From Symsagittifera roscoffensis (taxonomy: Eukaryota; Xenacoelomorpha; Acoela; Convolutidae), in the NCBI RefSeq assembly GCF_963678635.1, contig NC_087070.1, positions 19,997,318 to 20,061,317 of the forward strand: 64,000 nt of DNA. Direction: 5' to 3'. The notes beneath the pieces are model-generated. The model saw only the letters and a list, made by a program, of their open reading frames with translations. It was not told the DNA's origin and did not search any database. A program made the translations under genes and the position numbers. Shown piece after piece: positions 10,501-22,500 of the stretch; positions within the stretch are counted from its first letter, which is position 1; each line of letters starts with the position of its first letter.

Positions 10501-13500
10501 TGGCTTAGTTCCACAGAAAGGGATTTCTTGGAATTGAAAGACTGTTTCTAGCATTCCAAAAGCTCCTTGTTAAATATTAATTGTTGTAAGCTATTTTGTT
10601 CCAGATATTTGATGCTGATTTTGCAGTTTGTGTAGTAAGGTTTTAATCTATCCATTATCTATCTATCTATCTAGCTTTTAGTATATATTTGAATGCGGTA
10701 TTCACTACGTCGCCATGTTTAAGCTTTTTCAATTGAATATTTGTGCAAATATAAGGAAAGAATTTTTGCACATTGAAGCTTTTCGCATATTGCAATGATT
10801 AAGATTTTCCAGTTTGATTTATGTGTTTTTTTCACCAACTTTGAAAATAGCAACCAAGTAGGGGAATGCTATCAGGGTTTTCCCTGGATGTTGTGAATCT
10901 GGCCTTCAATTATGAATAACCAAATCCTTTTAGCTTACGAGATACGACGATTTTTTAGATTTTTCAAAAAATACCAGAAATTTTGAAATATAACAAAATT
11001 TGAAACTCTCAAACCTATAGTTCGGTGCTCTTAGGGTGTTTACAGGAATTGCAATGTTTGCCTCTAAATATGAATTCTCAAATCCTTGTAGTTTTCGAAA
11101 TATGACGTTTTTTAAATGATTTCAAAAAATCTGAAAGCTTATATTTAAAAAATTTCACAGGAGTTGAAATTCCCAACCCTTAAGTTCCCAAATTCCTAAA
11201 GTTGTCGAGTTAGACTCAGGGGTGGCAATTCTTGCCTCCAAAAGTGGCTGCTCAACTTTGTTTTTATGTCTGAGACATGATGTTTGTTCAATATTTAAAA
11301 AAAAATTTATTGTAAAAAACTTATCAAAGTTGGAAATTTTTAACACTATGGTGAGGTGCTGTCAAAGTTTTCACAGGAAGTGTTTTTTATGGAACTAAAA
11401 TATGACTGCTCACTGCAATTCACTTTTCTAGATATGATTTTAAAATAATTTTTCATAAATTTGAAAAGTGTTAGATTTCATAGAAAAAAATTACTTTTCA
11501 AAATTTCAAATTGTGGAAACACTGGCTGGGTGAAGTCAAGTTACTACCAGCAGTTGTAAATGTGGCCTCCATCCTAATATTATTGTTCAAATGGTTGAAG
11601 TTTTGACATCGAAGTTGTTTCTGATGTTGGGGCGTAATGAAAAGAAAGAACTAACATACGAGCTAAAGAATAGAAAGAACTAATTGAACAACAGTCTCAT
11701 TTATGAATTTATTGGTTTAGCTAATGAAATCGTTAAATACGGAAATTTGTATGCTAAAAGTTGTATGTATCCTAGGGTTTTGTTTCTGAGTTGAAAATCC
11801 AATGATCTGAAACCCAGTTAGTTTTGAAGATTTGACCATTTTAATTTTGAAAGAACCTTAGTTTTTTTGAAATAAAAATAAACTTTTTTTTAAAATAAAA
11901 AAGCGCTGTTAGATGCCCCGTCTATTGTTACAGTTGCATTCATTTCGTTTTTTTCATTAAATTATATAAGTATTTTTCACGTTTTTGTTCTGTTTGAAGC
12001 ACCGGAGGTGCGTTACACGCTGATTTTTTTTCATTTGATTTTAATCAAAGTTATTTGGCTTTAATCATATTCATTCTTTTTTATATCTCTAGTGGCCTCT
12101 ATGGTTTTGCTTGCTCAAACAATGTAAGTCTATTACCGATTGTTTGCTTTTGCTAAGTGCAAACACGAAAATTTTAATTAAAGCGAATAACAGAAACATT
12201 TAGTTTCGCCCAGATATTTTTGAGGGAGCTTCTCTTAACTCTTATATGATGAATTTGGTCCCAAGCATGCAGATATTTATGTTATATCATCGGAGTTATC
12301 TTTATCACTTAAAATTGAAAATTTTAGTTAAAAGTATGAACCCATCTCAGAGAAGAAACGTGGCAAATTGTCTCAGATCCGTCCACACGAGAATGTTAAA
12401 TTTCATCAACGATTCGGCGCATCTGGCATAGGGGTAGCACACTGCTTGTGACGGCAAAAGCTTGTGGTTCGAATCCGGCCGTGCCTGTTTTTTTTTGCAA
12501 GCTAGATTTTGTGCTTTTTTGGAATATCGCACGACTGTTTTTTCGTCCGCTTGGCTACCGTAGCCCGGATTGTTTTTGAAGACTCAGCTTTCTTCCGAGC
12601 CCGGGAGTTCGATTCCAGTCAAAACCTGTTTTCTTTGGAAATTTTTTGGCTAGTTTAGATTATTGACTGTCTACTGATTTTTTGTTGGCTTAGTTCCACA
12701 GAAAGGGATTTCTTGGAATTGAAAGACTGTTTCTAGCATTCCAAAAGCTCCTTGTTAAATATTAATTGTTGTAAGCTATTTTGTTCCAGATATTTGATGC
12801 TGATTTTGCAGTTTGTGTAGTAAGGTTTTTTCAATCTATCCATTATCTATCAATATATCTAGCTTTGAGTATATATTTGAATGCGGTATTCACTACGTCG
12901 CCATGTTTAAGCTTTTTCAATTGAATATTTTAGCATATATAAGGAAAGAATTTTTGCACATTGAAGCTTTTCGCATATTGCAATGATTAAGATTTTCCAG
13001 TTTGATTTATGTGTTTTTTTCACCAACTTTGAAAATAGCAACCAAGTAGGGGAATGCTATCAGGGTCTTCCTGATAATTTAGCATTTGTAAGGATAGAAT
13101 TTTTGCACATTGAAGCTTTTCGCATATTGCAATGGTTAAGATTTTCCAGTTTGATTTAAGTGTTTTTTTTCACCAATTTTGAAAATAGCAACCAAGTAGG
13201 GGAATACTATCAGGGTTTTCCCTGGATGTTGTGAATCTGGCCTTCAATTATGAATAACCAAATCCTTTTAGCTTACGAGATACGACGATTTTTTAGATTT
13301 TTCAAAAAATACCAGAAATTTTGAAATATAACAAAATTTGAAACTCTCAAACCTATAGTTCGATGCTCTTAGGGTGTTTACAGGAACTGCAAAGTTTGCC
13401 TCCAAATATGAATTCTCAAATCCTTGTTGTTTTTGAAATATGACGTTTTTTAAATGATTTCAAAAAATCTGAAAGCTTATATTTAAAAAATTTCATAAGT

Positions 13501-16500
13501 TGAAATTCCCAACCCTTAAGTTCCCAAATTTCTAAATTTGTCGAGTTACACTCAGGGGTGGCAATTCTTGCCTCCAAAAGTGGCTGCTCAACTTTGTTTT
13601 TATGTCTGAGACATGACGTTTGTTCAATATTTAAAAAAAAATTATTCTAAAAAACTTATCAAAGTTGGAAATTTTTAACACTATGGTGAGGTGCTGTCAA
13701 AGTTTTCACAGGAAGTGTTTTTCATGGAACTAAAAACGACTGCTCACTGCAATTCACTTTTCTAGATATGATTTTAAAATAATTTTTCATAAATTTGAAA
13801 AGTGTTAGATTTCATAGAAAAAAATTACTTTTCAAAATTTCAAATTGTGGAAACACTGGCTGGGTGAAGTCAAGTTACTACCAGCAGTTGTAAATGTGGC
13901 CTCCATCCTAATATTATTGTTCAAATGGTTGAAGTTTTGACATCGAAGTTGTTTCTGATGTTGGGGCGTAATGAAAAGAAAGAACTAACATACGAGCTAA
14001 AGAATAGAAAGAACTAATTGAACAACAGTCTCATTTATGAATTTATTGGTTTAGCTAATGAAATCGTTAAATACGGAAATTTGTATGCTAAAAGTTGTAT
14101 TTATCCTAGGGTTTTATTTCTGAGTTGAAAATCCAATGATCTGAAACCCAGTTAGTTTTGAAGATTTGACCATTTTAATTTTGAAAGAACCTTAGTTTTT
14201 TTGAAATAAAAATAAACTTTTTTTTTTAAATAAAAAAGCGCTGTTAGATGCCCCATCTATTGTTACAGTTGCATTCATTTCGTTTTTTTTATTAAATTAT
14301 ATAAGTATTTTTCACGTTTTTGTTCTGTTTGAAGCACCGGAGGTGCGTTACACGCTGATTTTTTTTTCATTTGAATTTAATCAAAGTTATTTGGCTTTAA
14401 TCATATTCATTCTTTTTTGTATCTCTAGTGGCCTCTATGGTTTTGCTTGCTCAAACAATGTAAGTCTATTACCGATTGTTTGCTTTTGCTAAGTGCAAAC
14501 ACGAAAATTCTAATTCAAGCGAATAACAGAAACATTTAGTTTCGCCCAGATTTTTTTGAGGGAGCTTCTCTTAACTCTTATATGATGAATTTGGTCCCAA
14601 GCATGCAGATATTTATGTTATATCATCGGAGTTATCTTTATCACTTAAAATTGAAAATTTTAGTTAAAAGTATGAACCCATCTCAGAGAAGAAACGTGGC
14701 AAATTGTCTCAGATCCGTCCACACGAGAATGTTAAATTTCATCAACGATTCGGCGCATCTGGCGTAGGGATAGCACACTGCTTGTGACGGCAAAAGCTTG
14801 TGGTTCGAATCCGGCCGTGCCTGTTTTTTTTGCAAGCTAGAGTTTGTGCTTTTTTGGAATATCGCACGACTGTTTTTTCGTCCGCTTGGCTACCGTAGCC
14901 CGGATTGTTTTTGAAGACTCAGCTTTCTTCCAAGCCCGGGAGTTCGATTCCAGTCAAAACCTGTTTTCTTTGGAAATTTTTTGGCTAGTTTAGATTATTG
15001 ACTGTCTACTGATTTTTTGTTGGCTTAGTTCCACAGAAAGGGATTTCTTGGAATTGAAAGACTGTTTCTAGCATTCCAAAAGCTCCTTGTTAAATATTAA
15101 TTGTTGTAAGCTATTTTGTTCCAGATATTTGATGCTGATTTTGCAGTTTGTGTAGTAAGGTTTTTTCAATCTATCCATTATCTATCTATATATCTAGCTT
15201 TTAGTATATATTTGAATGCGGTTTTCTTTACGTCGCCATGTTTAAGCTTTTTCAATTGAATTTTTTAGCATATATAAGGAAAGAATTTTTGAACATTGAA
15301 GCTTTTCGCATATTGCAATGATTAAGATTTTCCAGTTTGATTTATGTGTTTTTTCACCAACGTTGAAAATAGCAACCAAGTAGGGGAATGCTATCAGGGT
15401 TTTCCTGATAATTTAGCATTTGTAAGGATAGAATTTTTGCACATTGAAGCTTTTCGCATATTGCAATGGTTAAAATTTTCCAGTTTGATTTAAGTGTTTT
15501 TTTTTCACCAATTTTGAAAATAGCAACCAAGTAGGGGAATGCTATCAGGGTTTTCCCTGGATGTTGTGAATCTGGCCTTCAATTATGAATAATCAAATCC
15601 TTTTAGCTTACGAGATGCGACGATTTTTTAGATTTTTCAAAAAATACCAGAAATTTTGAAATATAACAAAATTTGAAACTCTCAAACCTATAGTTCGGTG
15701 CTCTTAGGGTGTTTACAGGAACTGCAATGTTTGCCTCCAAATATGAATTCTCAAATCCTTGTAGTTTTCGAAATATGACGTTTTTTGAATGATTTCAAAA
15801 AATCTGAAAGCTTATATTTAAAAAATTTCACAGAAGTTGAAATTACCAACCCTTAAGTTCCCAAATTCCTAAAGTTGTCGAGTTACACTCAGGGGTGGCA
15901 ATTCTTGCCTCCAAAAGTGGCTGCTCAACTTTGTTTTTATGTCTGAGACATGACGTTTGTTCAATATTTTAAAAAAAAAATTATTCTAGAAAACTTATCA
16001 AAGTTGGAAATTTTAAACACTATGGTGAGGTGCTGTCAAAGTTTTCACAGGAAGTGTTTTTTATGGAACTAAAATATGACTGCTCACTGCAATTCACTTT
16101 TCTAGATATGATTTTAAAATAATTTTTCATAAATTTGAAAAGTGTTAGATTTCATAGAAAAAAATTACTTTTCAAAATTTCAAATTGTGGAAACACTGGC
16201 TGGGTGAAGTCAAGTTACTACCAGCAGTTGTAAATGTGGCCTCCATCCTAATATTATTGTTCAAATGGTTGAAGTTTTGACATCGAAGTTGTTTCTGATG
16301 TTGGGGCGTAATGAAAAGAAAGAACTAACATACGAGCTAAAGAATAGAAAGAACTAATTGAACAACAGTCTCATTTATGAATTTATTGGTTTAGCTAATG
16401 AAATCGTTAAATACGGAAATTTGTATGCTAAAAGTTGTATGTATCCTAGGGTTTTGTTTCTGAGTTGAAAATCCAATGATCTGAAACCCAGTTAGTTTTG

Positions 16501-19500
16501 AAGATTTGACCATTTTAATTTTGAAAGAACCTTAGTTTTTTTGAAATAAAAATAAACTTTTTTTAAAATAAAAAAGCGCTGTTAGATGCCCCGTCTATTG
16601 TTACAGTTGCATTCATTTCGTTTTTTAAATTAAATTATATAAGTATTTTTCACGTTTTTTGGTCTGTTTGAAGCACCGGAGGTGCGTTACACGCTGATTT
16701 TTTTTCATTTGATTTTAATCAAAGTTATTTGGCTTTAATCATATTCATTCTTTTTTGTATCTCTAGTGGCCTCTATGGTTTTGCTTGCTCAAACAATGTA
16801 AGTCTATTACCGATTGTTTGCTTTTGCTAAGTGCAAACACGAAAATTCTAATTAAAGCGAATAACAGAAACATTTAGTTTCGCCCAGATTTTTTTGAGGG
16901 AGCTTCTCTTAACTCTTATATGATGAATTTGGTCCCAAGCATGCAGATGTTTATGTTATATCATCGGAGTTATCTTTATCACTTAAAATTGTAAATTTTC
17001 AAGTTGGTTTCTTAGTTATTCATTTTTGAGGGTATTTCACGATACCACCATTTCAGTACCGACTTTAGTTGTTGCAATATCAATGAGTTCCTGCAGCTTG
17101 CGATTAAATTCGTCATTATTTGTAAACTTTTCTTCAGAAGAGTTGGTGCCATGTTCATGTTGTATCATTTAACTGAATATATCCAGAGAAAATCATATTG
17201 TGAAAAAACAGTTTTTCGCGGAAATTTGTACGAAATAAAGCAAGGAAAATTGTGAAATATCGATAAAAATTATTGTTTTTTTTCCGATTTTTGTTTATTT
17301 TTTTTGTTTTTAAAATTAAGTTTTCCAGCTGACCCTGCAATCGAGTTTTTGAAGGTTTGTCTCAAAGGTTATTCTTCACAGGGGTTGGTTTTTCGAAATT
17401 TCGATTGAATTTTGTCAAGAAAATCTTCAACACTAAGCGGATGTTTTTAGATTCTAGAATAGTTTCGCTGAACAAATTAGTAGAAACAAGATAGCTGGTT
17501 GAAAGTTCCGGTCATAGTAAGAAAAAAAAAGTTTTTTTTTGTCATTGCGGTACGATGAGAGGCTCTGAACAAAAGACTAGAAGTTCGACCGCAATAGTAA
17601 GCACATCTGACAATAAATTTCCTCATAAAATAAATTAAGAAATAAAAAAGCACGAAGTTTAGCAGACATTTTTTTTTGCTGATTTGTTTTCAAAAAAGCG
17701 CTAAGAAAATGTTGCTAACTGAAAAATGTTGGTAACTATTTTTACTGGATTAGAAATAAGTTTACTTGGCTGAATTTGCTTTTTAAGATTACTATTATAA
17801 GCTTAATATAAGCGTATGATGTTGCTTAATTCGCTCGAAATTATACTGAAAATCAATATTTTCAAACTGGTTTTTCTTAACGCTGGATTTTTTTGCGAAT
17901 CACGACTGAAAGGGCTTTAGAATGATATATCCACATCACCGACCCATTCCAAAGATTGTTTGTGATGCCTGATTTTGCGTGGAAAATAAAAAAAAAACTA
18001 TAACACATATACACCCGAAGACGAACTGCCTCCCCATTTTCAATGGTTGGACCACATGCGACGGTTTCCTAGACGACATCAGTGTTCCGGCATCTTCTTT
18101 GTTAATTTAATGATAAGGAACTAAGCCATATCTTATAGCTGTAGTAGCATCCATCTAATGTTCTGTGTTTGATGTGTAGAAAAATGGCCGATGACAGAGT
18201 CAGGATACGTCAGCACTTCTGGCTGCACCGCGAGTGTTGTAATAATTAAGGGCTCTGATGTGTTTGTTGCCCACGTGGGAGATTCTTCAGTTGTCCTCGC
18301 TGAGAAAAAAGAAGCTCCCACTCCTGAAGAACCTTTACATGCAAATATGGTAAGTTTTACATTTGAGCGATAATTTTTTGAGCGAGGCTTTTTCAGATTA
18401 TAGCTGAGGGGAGTGGAAAACTAATTATTAGTCGCAAATCTTAAAACTTATTTAATTTGATATACTTTCTTGCAGGAAAACAGGAAGATAGTTTTTTTTT
18501 CATTATTTGATTTTTTGGGAACAAGAAATTGAGAGCAAAGTTTTTAATATTTCATTCTTTATTATACAACATTGCATTTCTGAAGCAATGGTGCAAAAAT
18601 CTTAATTAGAATATAATGGTAATGCGAAGCAACCGGATATCAACTGAGAAAAATTTTGATGCATTGGAAACTCATTTTACTAAAGCAGTATGAAAAGAAG
18701 ATAAATGAAACTGTAAAAAGTAATTTATGTTAGTTACTACTTTTCAAAAGTCAAAACTAATATGAAGAAAGAAAACCCGAGGCTTTATTTCAGTTGACTC
18801 AGGATCACCAGCCGCAGTACATGCAGGAACGCAACCGTATTAAAAAGTGTGGAGGAACTGTGGAGATCAAAAAAGGTGTGTCCCGAGTGGTTTGGAGGCG
18901 TCCCAGTTTCCCCGGTCAAGTGGCCACCAGAAACAACAGCAGATACACAAATGTGCCATTCCTATCAGTGTCCAGGGCATTAGGTAGCTACATAAAACAT
19001 GTTCCTTCGATTAAAAAGAATGAATGGAGTTAATTTTCATTAATTGAGTGGCGCGCCCTTTCAGGAAAAAGTTTTCTTTCACGTTCAATTTTATATTTTT
19101 GCGATTAGATTTTTCATTGCGATCAAAGATTCGTTTTTTTTATAGTTTTTTTTTTTCAAGTTTAGCTCAAAGTGCGCTATCCGATAACAGAACTGGCGCA
19201 AAAAATGAGTTTATTTTTAGTCGTAATTTATGCTCTTTTTGAATGATTATCATATTATTATCAAATTATGCTCTATATGACTATCAAAGATATCATATAG
19301 AGCTTCAAATCCAAGAGCTTTAAGGTGATGAAACCTAAATGGTACTCCAAATTTCTTTGTTTTCCGAAAAATAATAGTTTATGAGGCTTCTTCGTGCTCG
19401 TCAGCGGTTCTCCAACAGTCTGATGGCAATTTTTTTTTTACTAAAAAAGAGTTTCAAGGAACCTTCTCAAGCGCAAACTACCGAATAATTGTTTTTTCGT

Positions 19501-22500
19501 CTATTTATGCTAAGAAACCTTTCTTGGTTGTTTTTTGAAAAACTTTTTCAAACAAAAATGAAAATTTTCAGGCGTAGACGGTTTTTGTGTGAATACAGGT
19601 GACTTGTGGAGCTGGAATGAGGAAAAGCGAGAGTACATAGTGTCCCCCACTCCGGATGTGTTGCACTTCAAACTGGACCTGGACAGACACAAGTTCCTGG
19701 TGGTGGCCTCGGATGGAGTTTGGAATGTATTCCCACCCAAAGTAAGTCAACCCTTCCCCCCTCATGTTGTTAAAATAATTTGTGGTGCTCGAGTTCACCT
19801 GTAGCTGGAAATGATTTTATTTTGTATTAGGCCGTAATTAAAAATCTTCATAAACCGCAATCAGATGAAAAGGTCTTTTCTGTGAAGAGTTTTGCGTTGC
19901 GTAGCTTCCAATATTTCAATTTTTCAGAAATTGATAAATTTCCTGCTTCAGCTTGTAACGAAGACGATCCTGCAGCTGGACCTTGAGAATGTGGGCAACA
20001 CGTACAATGTGGCTGAGAAACTAGTCACCAATGTCATCTGCAGGTGTCAAATGGCAGGGGTCAGGTGAGTTCACAGCAAACATAAATTGTTAAGTTTGTA
20101 TCGATGAAATTGGTCGCATGGCCAAATATACCTTACTGTAGATCACATTCAGTAAGATCCTCATTCATACAATTGCACTTTCAGTATGATGCCTTGACAA
20201 AAAAGATGAGTAATTTTTCTACTTCTAGGTTAATTCTTTATGTTACAGAAATAAGGAAGGTTAAATCTTTATGGGCTCTTTTCCAGTTTCCCCCCTTTCA
20301 AAATACCGAGTTTTATGTTTGATTTATGTGTTATTACGGCTACATGCGTGATGTTACGCTGTGAAGTATGAAGAACAAATCTGTTCAAAATTGTCGATTT
20401 GTTCACCACGCCAAATTTCATTGCATTATGACAACGTTAAATAGACTTTTTCAAAATTGAATTTGGAAGGGGGAAACTGGAAAAAGAGCCTCTATGTTAC
20501 AGAAATAAGGAATTAAATCGACCGAGTTGATGTACTTTGAATCGTAGATAAATCGTGTTTCGACTTTTTACTCTTGCGGTTAGCTAAGGTATTGCAATGG
20601 TTACTGGACTTTTTTTGTAAGGCAGCAATGAATGGAGTCTTAGAACTCAAATTTTCTGGTTCCTTTGATTTTATCTAATTACAAAGTTTGAGAAATATCG
20701 ATTTTCACAATTGATTTATTCTCCCCTGTTGAGTTGTCCAAATGAGCTTTTTTGATGTAGGAGTGTTCGAGATCAATGTATTGTGGTTACACTTGCGATA
20801 GCAACCTGATACTTTTTCCTTTAAATAGCTTTGTGTACAGATTTGAGCACGAGGTCATTTTGCCTGTAGACGTGCATCCTATTGTTTTAGTTCAACAATC
20901 ATTTATTATTTCCATTGAGGGTCCCTTAATAATGTTTGTACAACATGAAACTCACGTTTTCAGTATGTTGCCGTGCCCATTTTGAAAAACCAGTGCAATA
21001 ATTGAAAGACTAGTGGTATATTTGAACCTTGGAAAGAAAAAAATTGCGTATTACTGTGAAAACGTTTTCAAATATGTGCGTTTTGTTCAATTTTTGTCTC
21101 GATTTATTCACAAAATGATTTTTTTTCGATGTGTTGCACAGCATTATATTAGTAACTTGTCTGTGTTAAGTTTTTACGAATTTAGTTTAGTTTATCTGAA
21201 TTTTTTTTGATCGTTCCCAAGTTTTGTCAAAAATATTGAAAGAGCAATTTTTGGCCCTTGTCCTTTGATTTTCTGCAGTTTAAATTTTTTCCATTTTTCA
21301 GGCTGATATGCATGAGAAATTTCTTGAAAATTGGCTGTTTTTAGGATGCCATCTGATTTTTATTTGTCCAGTTAATCTGAACATATGTTTTTCAGTAGTT
21401 TTTAAAATGTTTTTTTTTTAAAAAATCATTATTATGAATATCTGTCACAAAAGGTGCTCCGGTTCGCCTCTGTTCTACACTTGAAAAATGGGAAATTTTT
21501 TAAAATTGATTTTTTTAGGTGTGGATTTCGGATTTTCTCGAGAGGGGAGGCGGACTTTTTTCAGGTGGACCAAATTGATTTTCTTAGCTCTCCTAAATCT
21601 CTATAAAGACCATATTTTGTTCAAATTTTCTGCGCCGCAAAAAAAACAGGCCCTAAAAATAGTATATATTGGCGCCAAGGGCGCCTTTAGAGAAACTTAC
21701 GGGGGGGGGGGCAGTCAAAATTGGGTGACGTAGAATAGCACCAAAGGGGAACCCTTTGGGGGTAGTGGAAAAGGTCAAATCCCTGAGGGAAGGGCGCTCA
21801 ATCCTACCCTCTAAATCCGTCCGTCCCAGAGTATGTCGCGTTTTTTTTTTCAAATATCAATATTTATAAATTATTTATCAATCAAATGTTTTTTTTTGTA
21901 TCGGATCTGTGTAAAAATTGAGACTTATCGAAAGGAGTTTGATTAATAGACGCGATGTTCAGATAGCAAGGGCATGTTGGAATATTTTCAATTCGTTCGC
22001 GTTATCTGTTATTCTGTTTAGATAAGATATATGAATAAACTTAAAATCGATTACATGTTTTTTTTTAAATCTGCAGGTCTGACAACACATCAGCGATCAT
22101 CATATTCTTCGAAGATAAAGAAGAACTGACGGGAATCCCATCTGAAAGAAGAGAAGATTCAGTGGTCAACCAGGGTGTGTATGCAGATGAAAGTGACGAA
22201 GAAGAGGAAAAAGAAGCCGAGATGTTCTTCGACTCCAATCAAGAGATGGATGAGAATGTGGAAAATGCAATGATACTCCCTATACCAATCGAGGTAAAGT
22301 AGCGTCTGATCTAAGATATTGCTTCTAAACAAATGTTCAAAGAAGATTGATTAAACGGATAGGTCAATGAAAAATTTTGTCGAGAACAGCTGCTTATAAA
22401 TGTAAAACAGAAGTAGGTTTCTGACCTTCTATGAATTAATTGTACAGAGCTAACAAAGAAAGATGATCATCAAAATATATATTGTAGATGTTTCTCAGTA

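Larger units (their letters stand above)
6096..16999. repeat. higher-order tandem array filling PPM1D intron 1
   Basis: Two full 1.67-kb units start at 6096 and 7771 and a third, 3'-shortened one at 9444. The 3' half of this unit is then combined with a further 1.37-kb segment B into a compound unit: 10142-12326 (short), 12327-14661 and 14662-16999, about 2.34 kb period. Segment B occupies 10955-12326, 13295-14661 and 15632-16999. Units look about 97-99% identical by eye. An internal 150-bp sub-block ('aaggaaagaatttttgcac' to 'ggaatgctatcaggg') is present twice in four units and once in the third unit, which accounts for its shorter length. Confidence 0.93.

Noticed and set aside
6819-14767. 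Repeated 61-codon frames on both strands in the PPM1D intron array
   Set aside because: They overlap each other and the tRNA-like segment, have no ATG context in common, and reflect repeat copies.
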